Origin: Caldicellulosiruptor saccharolyticus DSM 8903
GTDB lineage: Bacteria; Bacillota; Thermoanaerobacteria; Caldicellulosiruptorales; Caldicellulosiruptoraceae
Length of the DNA stretch: 64,000 nt
Reading direction: 5' to 3'
Assembly (NCBI RefSeq): GCF_000016545.1
Contig: NC_009437.1
Location: forward strand, 2,309,394-2,373,393
Below, piece after piece: positions 29,095-39,263 of the stretch; position 1 is the stretch's first letter, and the number at the start of each line of letters is the position of its first letter. Under the pieces are notes generated by a model. It was not told where the DNA came from and ran no database searches. It saw nothing but the letters and a program-made list of their open reading frames with translations. The position numbers and the translations under genes are program-made.

Positions 29095-29466
29095 TCAAGC
29101 TTGATATTTGTTTATAGAGACCAAAAGCTCGTTTAGCCACATTTCATACGATGGAATTATGTCATCTTTATATTTTTTCAAAAGTCTTTCCTTAACAGGT
29201 TCTTTGTATAGTTCAAGAAGTTCCTCTAAATTCTGATGCAGCTTATCTCCCAAAGACATAACATTTTGCAACTCAAACTCATCTTGAATTATTCTCAAGG
29301 CATTTGAAATACTCAAAAAAGCCTCAATAATATCGTTTAGAAGATAAAAAGAGTCTTCAAACCTGAGCTCTGGAATCTGGATATTTACAATGTGGTCGAA
29401 AGCCTCTGACATTGTTGATGTAAGCTCATTTATCCTTTGGACAATTTCTAAGTACCTTTCATTCAT
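29095..29466 (-). CDS. Hypothetical helical protein, 123 residues
   Basis: Almost entirely alpha-helical by composition, acidic, without Cys, signal peptide or membrane segment. Long heptad-like stretches (YLEIVQRINELTSTMSEAFDHI; NLEELLELYKEPVKERLLKKY). It stands between the exporter operon and rplL, antisense to the former. No family recognised. Confidence 0.6.
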   Translation of the reverse strand: MNERYLEIVQRINELTSTMSEAFDHIVNIQIPELRFEDSFYLLNDIIEAFLSISNALRIIQDEFELQNVMSLGDKLHQNLEELLELYKEPVKERLLKKYKDDIIPSYEMWLNELLVSINKYQA

Positions 29467-29572
29467 CTTCTTTGTCTCAACCTTTCTTTTGATAATTTCT
29501 AAATTTACTTAAGGCTAATTTTATATGCTTTTATAATACCACAATCTCAGTAAAATTTCATCCCAAAAATTA

Positions 29573-29608
29573 AAAAAGGGCAGGAGGAAAAAATTCCCCA
29601 CCCTTTTT
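29573..29608 (-). terminator. Terminator of the rplJ-rplL operon
   Basis: On the minus strand GGGTGGGGAA pairs imperfectly with TTCCTCCTGCCC and is followed by a T-run. Confidence 0.75.
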
Positions 29609-29647
29609 CAAAAAGCTATGTTTTTTACTTACGCTACTTGTGTTTTA

Positions 29648-30037
29648 TTACTTGAGCTCAACCTTTGCACCAACTTCTTCTAACTTCTTCTTAATCTGCT
29701 CAGCTTCGTCCTTTGAAACATTTTCTTTAATTGGCTTTGGAGCACCATCAACAAGGTCTTTTGCCTCTTTTAGACCAAGACCAGTAATCTCTCTTACAAC
29801 CTTGATAACTTTAATCTTGTCGCTACCTGCATCTGCTAAGATAACATTAAACTCTGTCTTCTCCTCAGCTGCTGGAGCTGCTGCCTGAGCACCTGCAACT
29901 GGAGCTGCTGCAACAGCAACTGGAGCTGCTGCTGTAACACCAAATTCTTCTTCTAATGCTTTTACCATTTCTGAAAGCTCTAAAACTGTCAAAGTCTTAA
30001 TCTCTTCAATTAATTTTTGAACCTTCTCGCTTGCCAT
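29648..30037 (-). CDS. rplL: 50S ribosomal protein L7/L12
   Basis: 129 residues from ATG 30037: an N-terminal dimerisation helix region ([21 protein letters not shown]), an Ala-rich hinge (residues 38-60) and a C-terminal domain with [23 protein letters not shown]. Forms the ribosomal stalk with L10 and recruits translation factors. The chosen start has GGGAGG upstream; an in-frame start six codons earlier does not. Confidence 0.97.
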   Translation of the reverse strand: MASEKVQKLIEEIKTLTVLELSEMVKALEEEFGVTAAAPVAVAAAPVAGAQAAAPAAEEKTEFNVILADAGSDKIKVIKVVREITGLGLKEAKDLVDGAPKPIKENVSKDEAEQIKKKLEEVGAKVELK

Positions 30038-30076
30038 CTTTAAACAACCTCCCATTTTAAAATTTTTTTACTTATG

Positions 30077-30601
30077 TTAAGCACTCTGCTTTTTAGCAAT
30101 AGCATCGAGTGCCAGAACAAGCTTTCGAATAGTACCAGAGAGTACATAAACAAGCCCAGACATAGGCGCATTCAAGCCGCCAAGCATCTTTGCAACAAGT
30201 TCTTCTTTTGATGGAAGTTTTGAAAGCGCATCAACCTCTTTTGCAGAAATTATTTTGCCTTCAATAAACCCGCCTCTAATTTCTAACTTTTCAAGGTCTT
30301 TTGCACCTTCTTTTAAAACCTTTGCAACCTTTACAGGATCATCATAAGAAAGGGCAATTGCAATTGGTCCTTCAAAAAACTGTTCAAGTTCTGACAAGTT
30401 GTTTTCTCTTACAGCAAAGGTAAATAACGTTTTCTTTACTACTTTGTATTCCACTCCTGCTTCTCTGAGTTTTTTTCTCAAAGCTGTATCCTGCTCAACT
30501 GTGATTCCATGATTACATACAATAACGCCCGCTTTTGCCTTTGAGAGCTTTTCTTTGTACTCATTTAAAAGCTGTTCTTTCAATGCTCTTGATTTTGGCA
30601 C
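30077..30601 (-). CDS. rplJ: 50S ribosomal protein L10
   Basis: 174 residues. It anchors L7/L12 dimers to 23S rRNA and autoregulates through the leader upstream. I prefer GTG at 30601 (PKSRALKEQLLNEY) over GTG at 30610, because GGAGG then has an 8-base spacer. Conserved NHGITVEQDTALRKKLREAGVEYKVVKKTL is visible. Confidence 0.96.
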   Translation of the reverse strand: MPKSRALKEQLLNEYKEKLSKAKAGVIVCNHGITVEQDTALRKKLREAGVEYKVVKKTLFTFAVRENNLSELEQFFEGPIAIALSYDDPVKVAKVLKEGAKDLEKLEIRGGFIEGKIISAKEVDALSKLPSKEELVAKMLGGLNAPMSGLVYVLSGTIRKLVLALDAIAKKQSA

Positions 30602-30630
30602 TAAACTCACCTCCTACCCATAAAAATTAT

Positions 30631-30812
30631 TAAAGCCTCTTTAAGTTTACCTTAAAGAGGCTGTAATTACCCTTCCCCTCGGCTAACAATACCACTTAAA
30701 AAAAGCTTTTATCAGCCGACGGATTTAATAATTACAACCTCGGTAGGCAAACTTTAAGCAAAGCACTTTTTCAAAAGTGCTTTGCACCTACTGTCTTCGG
30801 TTGTAGAATATT
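30631..30812 (-). ncRNA. Ribosomal protein L10 leader with attenuator hairpin
   Basis: Between rplA and rplJ. On the minus strand the conserved ACCGAAGACAGTAGGTGC and GCCTACCGAGGTTGT segments of the L10 leader pair near 30740-30805. The RplJ-side hairpin AGCCTCTTTAAG / CTTAAAGAGGCT (30634-30662) followed by T-rich sequence looks like the terminator controlled by L10(L12)4 binding. Confidence 0.85.
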
Positions 30813-30835
30813 CACTTTTTAATCTTCAATGAAAA

Positions 30836-31525
30836 TTATAGAGGTTTTAATGGATTTACCTTTATGCCAGGACCCATTGTAGTTGCAACCGTAATACTCT
30901 TTATGAACTGGCCCTTTGCTGCTGGTCTTGCTTTAATTATTGCATCCATAAGCGTTCTATAGTTCTCAAGAAGTTTTTCTTTACCAAATGAAACCTTCCC
31001 AATCGGACAGTGAATTATTGCAGTCTTGTCAAGCCTAAACTCCACCCTACCAGCCTTTGCTTCCTTGACAGCCTTTGCAATGTCCATTGTTACTGTTCCC
31101 GATTTCGGGTTTGGCATAAGACCTTTTGGCCCTAATACTTTACCGAGCCTTCCAACTAATCCCATCATATCAGGTGTTGCAATACATACATCAAAGTCTG
31201 TCCAACCTTCATTTTGAATCTTTGCAACAAGCTCTTCTGCACCTACATAATCAGCACCTGCTTCTTCAGCCTCTTTTGCCTTGTCACCTTTTGCAAATAC
31301 CAGTACTCTTACATTCTTTCCAGTTCCATTTGGAAGGACAACTGTGCCTCTTACTTGCTGGTCTGCATGTCTTGGGTCAACGTTTAATCTGACATGTACT
31401 TCAACTGTTTCGTCAAATTTAGCATAAGATGTCTTTAAAGCCAAATCAATAGCTTCTTCTGGATCATATAACTTGGTTTTGTCAACAAGCTTTGCTGCTT
31501 CTTGATACTTCTTGCCTCTGAACAT
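30836..31525 (-). CDS. rplA: 50S ribosomal protein L1
   Basis: 229 residues, normal length. Conserved blocks [21 protein letters not shown] and [21 protein letters not shown] are present. It lies in the classic order rplK-rplA-rplJ-rplL. L1 forms the mobile E-site stalk and can repress its own mRNA. Confidence 0.97.
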
Positions 31526-31606
31526 TCTTACTTTAAAACCTCCTTTGTGGTATTTGCGGTTACTTTCAAATAACCTCCCACATCTAAAAACCTGTGCGAG
31601 GATAAA

Positions 31607-32032
31607 TTAATCTTCTACAACAATTCCCATACTCTTTGCAGTACCTTCAATAGTCCTCATTGCTGCTTCTAAAGTTGCAGCAGTTAAGTCCGGCATCTTT
31701 TGTTCAGCAATCTTCCTAATTACATCTCTTTTCAAAGTAGCAACCTTTTGCTTGTTTGGCTTTGGTGAACCACTTTCAATTCCTGCAGCTTTCTTTAGCA
31801 AAACTGATGCTGGTGGAGTTTTTGTTATAAATGTAAATGACCTATCAGAATATACTGTTATAACAACTGGAATAATCAACCCAGCATCTTTCGCTGTTCT
31901 TTCATTAAACTCTTTACAAAATTGCATAATATTAACACCATGTTGACCCAATGCTGGTCCAACTGGTGGTGCTGGTGTTGCTTTTCCTGCAGGAATCTGA
32001 AGTTTAATCTGTGTCAAAACCTTTTTCGCCAT
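31607..32032 (-). CDS. rplK: 50S ribosomal protein L11
   Basis: 141 residues. N-terminal [33 protein letters not shown] is the family hallmark. With 23S rRNA it forms the GTPase-associated centre. It follows nusG on the same strand. Confidence 0.97.
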   Translation of the reverse strand: MAKKVLTQIKLQIPAGKATPAPPVGPALGQHGVNIMQFCKEFNERTAKDAGLIIPVVITVYSDRSFTFITKTPPASVLLKKAAGIESGSPKPNKQKVATLKRDVIRKIAEQKMPDLTAATLEAAMRTIEGTAKSMGIVVED

Positions 32033-32069
32033 ATTAAGCTGTCACCTCCTATCATCCTTTTTGTCTATG

Positions 32070-32597
32070 TTAAAACTTTTCTACTTGGTGATAATCAAAC
32101 TCAACAGGAGTCTCTCGTCCAAACAAGTTCAGCATTACCTTCACTTTTTTTCTTTCTTTGTTTATATCAATAACAGGTCCATAAAAATCTGCAAATGGAC
32201 CAGCGACAATTTTCACATTATCCCCCACTTCAATGTCAAATACCTCAACAACCTCTTCTTCTTTTATCCCCATTGCCTCAATTTCTTCATCAGTAAGAGG
32301 TGTGGGCTTTGACTCAGGTCCTACAAATCCTGTTACTCCTCTGACATTCCTAATTGTATACCAGATATCATTATCCATTACTGCCTTTATTAGCACATAT
32401 GAAGGAAACTTCTTTTTTTCCTTTACAATCTTTTTACCATCTTTAATCTCTGTTACAAGTTCAGTAGGAATTCTAATATCTAATATTTTATCAGAAAGAT
32501 TTCTATTTTCAATTATCTTCTCTAAATTTGCTTTTACCTTATTCTCATACCCACAATAGGTATGAACAACATACCATTTTGCTCTTTTATCACTCAT
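32070..32597 (-). CDS. nusG: Transcription antitermination/pausing factor NusG
   Basis: 175 residues. N-terminal NGN domain (WYVVHTYCGYENKVKANLEK) and C-terminal KOW domain (VGDNVKIVAGPFADFYGPV). Binds RNA polymerase and links it with Rho, NusA or ribosomes. Confidence 0.97.
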   Translation of the reverse strand: MSDKRAKWYVVHTYCGYENKVKANLEKIIENRNLSDKILDIRIPTELVTEIKDGKKIVKEKKKFPSYVLIKAVMDNDIWYTIRNVRGVTGFVGPESKPTPLTDEEIEAMGIKEEEVVEVFDIEVGDNVKIVAGPFADFYGPVIDINKERKKVKVMLNLFGRETPVEFDYHQVEKF

Positions 32598-32655
32598 TTT
32601 GAAGGGCTAAAAGCCCGCCCTCCTTTTTCTTTAATTGGTTAATAAAATGGACTGA

Positions 32656-32925
32656 TTATCTTATCTTTAGCAAGAACTTGAAAATAAGCTGTTCATATAT
32701 CACATCTGCAAGTAGAATGAACACTGTGAAAAATAATGTAAATGTCAAAACAACAATGGTATGTTTAATAACCTGTTTTTGAGAAGGCCATACAACCTTC
32801 TTCATTTCAATTCTAACATCTTTAAAAAACTTTACTGTTTTTGTCCACCATTCTTTAAATGTTACCTTTTTCCTATTAGTATTAGGCTTTGTAACTGGCT
32901 TCTCTATTTTCTTCTTCTCCACCAT
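32656..32925 (-). CDS. secE: Preprotein translocase subunit SecE
   Basis: 89 residues from ATG 32925. Basic N-terminal tail, then the conserved WTKTVKFFKDVRIEMKKVVWPSQKQV amphipathic stretch and a single membrane helix (TIVVLTFTLFFTVFILLADVIYE). Clamps SecY in the translocon. ATG 32925 is preferred over an upstream GTG because of its ribosome site. Confidence 0.94.
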   Translation of the reverse strand: MVEKKKIEKPVTKPNTNRKKVTFKEWWTKTVKFFKDVRIEMKKVVWPSQKQVIKHTIVVLTFTLFFTVFILLADVIYEQLIFKFLLKIR

Positions 32926-32946
32926 TATCCACACATCCTCTTTCTC

Positions 32947-33111
32947 CTATTTGGTTTCTCTATGAAGGGTGTGCTTTCGGCAAAATTTACAGTATTTCCT
33001 GAGTTCAAGCCTGTCAGGATCGTTTTTTTTGTTCTTCTCTGTTGTGTAGTTTCTGTTCTTGCACTCTGTACATTCAAGATGGATTATCATTCTCGCTCCT
33101 TTTGCTGCCAT
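32947..33111 (-). CDS. rpmG: 50S ribosomal protein L33
   Basis: 54 residues, found by reading the minus strand before secE; it is easily missed because of its size. It has the zinc-binding CTEC and CKFC pairs and ends HTLHRETK. 21 bases separate it from secE, and the order rpmG-secE-nusG-rplK is standard in Firmicutes. Confidence 0.95.
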   Translation of the reverse strand: MAAKGARMIIHLECTECKNRNYTTEKNKKNDPDRLELRKYCKFCRKHTLHRETK

Positions 33112-33292
33112 CTTATTCTATTCACCTCCACTATCTAAAACCTTTGAAAAAAGCTGCTTTTTACTCTCTTTAAGATTTGTTTTGCAATTTTCCCTTTACC
33201 TATCAGAGCAAAAAATTAGCAAAAAAAAATAAGCCATCTTTGTCTGACTTTTTAAATCTATCATAAACAATTAAAATTGTCAATAACTAAAA

Positions 33293-33302
33293 TGGAGCCC
33301 AC
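33293..33302. repeat. Possible distal attachment-site remnant
   Basis: TGGAGCCCAC is identical to the end of tRNA-Thr, including its CCA (41267-41276), in the same orientation. The 8-kb stretch between the copies contains an integrase next to the tRNA. Only ten bases can be compared, because an IS starts at the next base. Confidence 0.5.
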
Positions 33303-34566
33303 CTCGAATAGATGTAGAGATATTTACCACAGCGAAAGAATGTGCGAAGATAGTGAGGAGAAACTCATAAAAAGAATTGATGCTGCCTCCATCCTGACAT
33401 GAATATAATTAAAAAGTGTAGTCTCTCATTCAAAAGAAACATCAAAAAACTACTAGGATGGGAGGGCAGCCTACTATGAATATTATATCATATCACGAAA
33501 TGAGAAAAATATCTCCCAAAAAAGGAAAGAGAATTAATCTGAAAAGTGTTTGAAAATAATAAGAAAAACGTATCAAGAACTGCTAAAATATTAGGTGTAT
33601 CAAGACACACTGTAAGAAGAGCAATTTACGGTCCCCTTGAGGATAAATCAAGAAAACCTAAAACTTGTCCAAGAAAACTTTTTTCTGAACTTGAAAATTT
33701 CATTATTGAGGAATCTAAAAGAACTGGTTTTAGATACAGACGTTTGTCTCTTTATCTTTTCAGAAAATATGGCATTAAAATAAGTGAAAATACAATAAAG
33801 TCAGTTCTTAAGAGAAATGCTGTACCAAGAAAGACAAAAAAGGGTGAAAGAAGTTTATATGATTATGAAGCCCTCATTCCTTTCTCTGAATTTCAGCTTG
33901 ATACAAAGCATCTTGCACAATAAAGACAGTCTTCCAAAAGAAGTATATGAACACATGAAAAAATACAATCTACCGTGTCATGAAATGGAACATGATAGAC
34001 GTTGCAACAAGAACAAGATTTACAGCTTACTCCTATGAACTTTCATCTACTTTTGGCTTCATGTTTATATCTTTGGTTGCTTTATGGTTAAGAACACATA
34101 ATGTAAGAAACCCAATAAAAATCCGATTTGACAATGGAGAAGAATTTTGCGGAGGAAGCGAAAGAAAGCTAAAGGAGTGGAATAAGATGTTTTCTATTTT
34201 AGGAGTAGAACTGAATCCTATTCCACCAAGAGCAAAACGTCTTATGGGGGTAATTGAAAATTAACATCGAGCAGATGACGAATATTTGGCAATAGATTCA
34301 TGCTGAGAGATGTAAAAACAAAGAAGAATTTATTCAGAGAGCTCAAAGGTGGCAGGATACGTGGAACTTTTTTAGACCTCATAATGGTAAAGGAAGGAAT
34401 GAATGGGAGGACACCATTTGAATAATTTATCGATTAGAAATCTCTGGTCTCCTCCCATGTATTTCAGTTTCCTATCTTACTTCTTGAAGGTTTATTAAAA
34501 AAGTTGGAACTTTTTATTCTTTATTCTGTAATAAATTGGATAGTAAATATGTTTTCACTACGTGCC
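33303..34566 (+). pseudogene. Decayed copy of the IS481-like element
   Basis: Same element as 9431-10688, with the same left end (CTCGAATAG), spacing and upstream leader. The transposase frame beginning at 33476 is broken several times: after QLDTKHL, near 33925, in the region 33960-34000, and by a stop after MGVIEN near 34263. Terminal sequences are conserved but no clear target duplication is visible. It starts directly at the possible attachment site. Confidence 0.85.
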
Positions 34567-34795
34567 TAATTTAAAAATTAACTTGAAAAAAGTTATAATT
34601 TTGTTATCATGGCGCAAATATGAAACATAGAAATAACTATTTTGAAAAACTTTCAATTTGATACTTTATTTTCCCAATATCTATTGGACCAAAGATTTTA
34701 TAAAAAATACATTTTTGAAATAGCTTGAAAGGATATTTTTAAATTTTGTCGAATACTATATATCAAATACATAACACTGAAAGGAGTATTCCTAA

Positions 34796-35413
34796 ATGTC
34801 TGAAATATCTGCCTTCAAAACACCTTATGGGCTAAAGATTAGATTAGATTTGGAATTTTGCTTAAGATAAATTGATAAGAATTATATTACTGCATGGCTT
34901 TTATCAATAGAATCATATGATCTACTTGGTATAATGCTCTCGTATTTATCTTTAATATCTGTCATACTTGCACGTGTTACTATTTTTGCAGCAAGCACAA
35001 GTATGATTTTATCTTACTTGATTGGCTATTTGATATCTAAATCTTCTTTACTCATGTCTTTAACATCTATTTGTACGCATATATTGTACAAAATATACTT
35101 CTTTTTATCCAACATATTTATCTTATACATACTGAATACAGCTATGGTTATTTACGCTAAAAGTTGCACTCTTTTAGTTATCTATATATTAATACGTATA
35201 TTTTGCAGCTTATTAATCAGATCTTTTGATTATATCTGTCATAATCTGTTTTTCAAAAATCACGGTATTATTTTCCTCCAAGATATTGAAGTTACAGCTA
35301 CAAAATTGTTGGTATATTTCTCCAATCAGAAAATTACTTATAGACAGCTATTAAATGAATACTCAAAATTTTTACTCGAAAAAAAACAAATGAATCTAAC
35401 TTTTTTCTTTTAA
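34796..35413 (+). pseudogene. Multi-span membrane protein with an in-frame TAA
   Basis: A good ribosome site (AAAGGAG) precedes ATG 34796. After 24 codons (MSEISAFKTPYGLKIRLDLE and FCLR) a TAA at 34868 interrupts; the same frame then continues for 180 codons to 35413. The rest has four or five hydrophobic segments, for example LILSYLIGYLISKSSLLMSL and LLVIYILIRIFCSLLI, and a soluble tail. I do not recognise it. Either a nonsense mutation or separate translation from an internal start (34934) explains the frame. Confidence 0.45.
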
Positions 35414-36387
35414 ATGTTCTAAAAGAATTTTTAAATTTTAGTTTATCATGTGGTATGTTATTATCTCACTTGACATACAGAGGGCCAAAACAAATTACAG
35501 TTTCGAAATATACAAAACTTAAGTTTTGTCTGTAAGATGTTATATTTTAAGCACTAACATTGTATAATCTTTCTATTTTGTTTTAACGCAAGTTACAAAG
35601 TTGTTTTATTTGTCTTTTACACCTTAATTTTGATTTTTAAATGCTAACAAACATCATTGATTTAATTTACCTTATGTATGTAATTTATTTTGTATTTATT
35701 GCCAGTTACAAAATCGTATGTTCTTGCTGTAACTTCTTAATTTAGAATTATACTTAATTAATTACTTTTAAAAGTTTTATTGTATAAATTTAACACTCAA
35801 TTAAGGGTTAAATGTTGCATTATGATTTAGTAAACTTAATGTTATTAATTTTCGACTTAATCTTAATTACATAATCTCAAATGATATTTATTTTTACAAA
35901 ACTCTATCGTGAGGGTTTAAAAATAAAAAATCTATATTATTGCAAAATTAAGTTTCTAAAAGTTAATAGAAAAGCTTCCAACAACTATAGGTCTCATCAA
36001 GTAAAAAACATTTGAATTATTGGAGAAAAGAAAGAACAATTGAAGTCTTTATACATCTACTGTTATATCAGGGTTAATACTGTTGGGTCCAACATCTTTT
36101 TGGAGGTTCATATATAAATATATGTGTGTTGCTAAATAGATTTTTCTTTCTTTTTGTTTTTACCTTTCACAGTCACGTCCTTAGAATTTATAACTAAAAA
36201 CCTACTATCCAATTTCGAATATAACAATGTTCAGACATTATTTTCAAAACATTCAATATTGGACTAAATTGTTTTGATTGTTTTTTACAAATCTTTAAAC
36301 TATTTCAAAGAAACCTAATACAATACAATTTTAAAATATGCCATTATAAGAATATTTTGCCTTTTAGCACTTTAAAATAACGTGTGA
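35414..36387. other. AT-rich region without a gene, inside the putative integrated element
   Basis: Nearly 1 kb, very AT-rich, with stops in all frames. A perfect 18-bp palindrome lies at 35512-35529. I see no RNA gene, and no transposase fragment. Confidence 0.5.
35512..35529. promoter_or_regulatory. Perfect 18-bp palindrome
   Basis: ACAAAACTTAAGTTTTGT, two 9-base half sites without spacer, in an otherwise featureless region. It could be an operator for a dimeric regulator such as the HTH protein encoded 0.9 kb downstream. No second copy was seen near that gene. Confidence 0.4.
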
Positions 36388-36396
36388 TGCTATAAT
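36388..36396 (+). promoter_or_regulatory. Extended -10 promoter of the ImmR-like gene
   Basis: TGc-TATAAT, 30 bases before the ATG. No good -35 is visible. Ribosome site AAAGGAAGG follows. Confidence 0.55.
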
Positions 36397-36425
36397 AAAT
36401 TCGAAAAAAGAAAGGAAGGCGTGAA

Positions 36426-36863
36426 ATGTTACCAGAACACGAAATTTTAAAGTATTTAGGTCTACAAATAAGAGTTTTAAGAGAATGGGCAGGATTAAAA
36501 CAAACTGAATTGGCTAAAAAATTGCATATCTCTCAAACTACCCTTGCAAGATATGAAAATGGAGAATTACGACCACCAATTGAAACATTGTTGCGCATAG
36601 CTGACTTTTTTGATGTCAGTATTGACGCTCTATTGGGTAGGAAAAATTCTCATAAAGACCCACTTTCAATCTTGCAAGAGCTTAGAATTCAAAAAGAACA
36701 AAATGTTTTGGAAAACGAAATTAAAGAATTGCTTGATAAGACTGCAAATAAAGAAGAATTAAGATTATTGTTAAGACAACTTAAGTCTTGTTCACCAAAA
36801 ACAATTAAACGTCTCATCAAAATCATAAAGGCAATTGAGGAGGAAGAACAAAAGAATGAGTGA
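36426..36863 (+). CDS. XRE-family repressor, ImmR-like
   Basis: 145 residues. N-terminal HTH_3 domain (IRVLREWAGLKQTELAKKLHISQTTLARYENGELRPP, residues 16-50), then DFFDVSIDALLGRK and a charged helical C-terminus. It is followed by, and overlaps by 8 bases, an ImmA-type metalloprotease gene. In ICEBs1 and related elements such a pair keeps the element silent, and the protease cleaves the repressor on induction. Here the protease gene is broken, which would leave the repressor uncut. Confidence 0.88.
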   Translation: MLPEHEILKYLGLQIRVLREWAGLKQTELAKKLHISQTTLARYENGELRPPIETLLRIADFFDVSIDALLGRKNSHKDPLSILQELRIQKEQNVLENEIKELLDKTANKEELRLLLRQLKSCSPKTIKRLIKIIKAIEEEEQKNE

Positions 36864-37189
36864 AATTGAAGATATTCAAGAATGGATTGTAGCAAAAATC
36901 AGCTTCAATGAAGTTGTCATACGATTAATAGATATGCCAACTTCTATTGCTGGTTTTTGCTACAAATCCAGCAAGGGTAGATTTTATATTCTCATCAATG
37001 CAAGACATTCCCCTCTCTCAATATACCTTTGATTTTCTCAAAATATCTCACGGTTTCTTTAAATTTCGTTATCGAAACAAACAATTTTGTTCTTGATATT
37101 GTTATTATTGCTTTATTCTACCATGCCCAACTTAGAATTGGCCTCCATCTTGTATTTATCTTGTTATTCTACCATATTACGGCGGGTAT

Positions 37190-37520
37190 TTATCCACAAT
37201 AACCATGGCGTTTACCCTCTCATGTCTCTCAGGGTCTTTTCTCACTTGCCCTCAATTCCCTCGTCCCATCTACCATGGCGTGGACGTCAGTTATGCTCGT
37301 ATGCAGGGTCTTCGCCCGTATGGGGGATGTACTCTGACCACCCGCTCACATTTTCCAATCTACTTACTTTTTATAAAGAATCATTTTATCCTTCTTTCTT
37401 CACTTGTTACTCTTTATACATTGTTTAAGATGTGAACTCCTACCAAAAGGGGCGCTTTGCTACTCGACATGACTTAATCTCCTCGCAAAGCTAAGAATTT
37501 CTTTACCCCCTCAAGATGTG
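37190..37520 (-). ncRNA. Candidate bridge RNA of the IS110-family element
   Basis: The region downstream of the transposase is less AT-rich than its surroundings and has no plausible gene. On the minus strand it contains two modules with the same borders, AAGACCCTG and ACGCCATGGT, around different interiors. Module A is at 37272-37312 (interior 22 bases) and module B at 37202-37238 (interior 18 bases). Bridge RNAs have two such loops, one for the target and one for the donor. The interior of module A contains TACGAGCAT, matching the right immA flank (TATGAGCAT on the same strand) at 8 of 9 positions. It also contains GACGT, able to pair with the left flank. A 10-base direct repeat AAGATGTGAA (37427-37436, 37513-37522) lies further 5' in the RNA. 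Extent is approximate. Confidence 0.5.
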
Positions 37521-37966
37521 AATCACTCAAACTATTTCTCCTGCTTTAAATTAAGAATGTTCAAGCAATTTTTCTCACTTCACTTCACGCTGTCCTTGCT
37601 AAAGCCTCTCTCTTTATATCGCTCAACATCTTGTTCCCATCATACTTTACGCCTTTTTTCAAAATCGCATAAAATACCCTTATCAATTTACAACACAGTG
37701 CTATTAATGATTGCTTCTTCTTCAAGGGATTGTTCTCTCGCGTGGTGTAATACCTGTGCAGCTGCTTAAATTCTTCATTCTTTGCTACTATTGTAATCAT
37801 GGCCTTGAACAAGCTACTTCTGAGCCTCCCTCGCCCTCTTTTACTTATACACGTCTGACCCTTGTACTTGCCAGAACTATTCTCAACTATATTGAGTCCC
37901 GCCAATTTCTGTATCTGTCTCGCATCCTCATACCTCTTTATATCTCCAACCTCAGAAATAAAGGGA

Positions 37967-39262
37967 GTTAAAATAAAATTGTGTCCACTGTATAATTAGT
38001 GTTGAAATAATCACCAAAGGGGGGCTCACGATTATGGAGAAAAATGAAATTTTTGAAACCGCTAAAAATATGGCTATCGAGCAAGTATTAAATATGTATT
38101 GCTCCAAAGATGATCCTACTCGCCCAGCTTTAAAACAGCTTTTGGAAAACTTGCTCGATTGCTTTATGTTATCAGAAAGAACTGTTTACCTTGCTAAAAA
38201 CGAAAACGATAAAGGCAATGGTTTTTACGGCAGAAAACTTGCAACACCTGTTGGCAGCCTTGAAATTTCTGTTCCTCGCACACGCTCTGGTAACTTTCGA
38301 CCTTCCATTCTCCCTGACCGCTACAAAAGGGTTGACAGCTCATACACTGACCTGCTCATGTCTTTAGTCGCCAATGGTTACTCAGAAAGTTCTCTTGTCC
38401 AAACTCTTAAAAGCATGAATCTGCCTTATTCTGAAGACGAAATCGAAAAAATCAAAAACGATCTTAAAAACGAGCTTCAACTTTTCAAACAAAGAGAACT
38501 TCCTGAAAGTGCTTTTGCTCTTATCATTGACGGTTACCATTGCGAAATTAAAGATAACTCAAAAGTTAAACAAGCTACTTGCTATGTCGTGCTTGGCATT
38601 GATTTAGAAGGCAAAAAAGATATCTTCGGTATCTACACTTTCTTCGGCAAAGAAAACAAAGCCGATTGGATGAGAGTCTTTGACGACTTAATTACAAGAG
38701 GTCTTAAAAAAGTCTTAATAGTTGTAAGCGATGATTTTCCAGGCATTATCGATGCTGTTAGACTCGCTTATCCCCTTGCCGACCATCAACTATGTTTTGT
38801 TCACCTTCAACGCAATGTCAGAAAACATATGGCAAAAGATGATGCTTCCGTTTTCAACAAAGAGCTTGATAAACTAAGAACTTCCTCTGCTGATTTTGAC
38901 GAAGCTATTTCAAAGTTCAAACTTCTTTGTGAGCAATACTCCTCAAAATATCCTCGATTCATAAAAGGTATTTGCGAAAAAGCAGAGTTCTATCTTGCAC
39001 ATATGAGGTATCCTGAAGATTTAAGAAAGTACATTTATACTACTAATGCTGTAGAAAGCGTAAACAGTATGATTGAAAAGATAAGAATAAACTCCGGTGG
39101 TTATTTTCAATCTGTAGAAGTTTTAGAGATAAACATATATTTACAAAGAGAAAACTTGCGTCGGGGCAAGTGGAAAAACGGAGTACCTATTCTTAAAAAA
39201 TGTAGTTACAATATATTACAGCTCTACAATATACGCTATGAAATGGAAACACAAAATTCTTG
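37967..39262 (+). mobile_element. IS256-family element nested in the IS110-family element
   Basis: About 1.3 kb, with one transposase. Short inverted ends around TTGTGT (left AAATTGTGTCC, right inverted ATTTTGTGTTTCC). No target duplication is visible, in line with loss of adjacent IS110 DNA. End positions are uncertain by about ten bases. Confidence 0.75.
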
Positions 39263-39263
39263 A
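38034..39263 (+). CDS. IS256 (Mutator) family transposase
   Basis: 409 residues, full length. Mutator-type blocks: VGSLEISVPRTRSGNFRPSI, the DDE Asp in LIIDGYHCE, Asp in VVSDDFPGI, and the Glu region TTNAVESVNSMIEKIR. Starts at ATG 38034 after GGGGGCTCACG. Appears intact. Confidence 0.93.
   Translation: MEKNEIFETAKNMAIEQVLNMYCSKDDPTRPALKQLLENLLDCFMLSERTVYLAKNENDKGNGFYGRKLATPVGSLEISVPRTRSGNFRPSILPDRYKRVDSSYTDLLMSLVANGYSESSLVQTLKSMNLPYSEDEIEKIKNDLKNELQLFKQRELPESAFALIIDGYHCEIKDNSKVKQATCYVVLGIDLEGKKDIFGIYTFFGKENKADWMRVFDDLITRGLKKVLIVVSDDFPGIIDAVRLAYPLADHQLCFVHLQRNVRKHMAKDDASVFNKELDKLRTSSADFDEAISKFKLLCEQYSSKYPRFIKGICEKAEFYLAHMRYPEDLRKYIYTTNAVESVNSMIEKIRINSGGYFQSVEVLEINIYLQRENLRRGKWKNGVPILKKCSYNILQLYNIRYEMETQNS

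Noticed and set aside
32761-33138. 125-residue plus-strand ORF
   Set aside because: Shadow of secE and rpmG.
37087-37435. Plus-strand ORFs of 76 to 113 residues
   Set aside because: No ribosome site or family, composition is odd, and the region is better explained as the noncoding RNA part of the IS110-family element.
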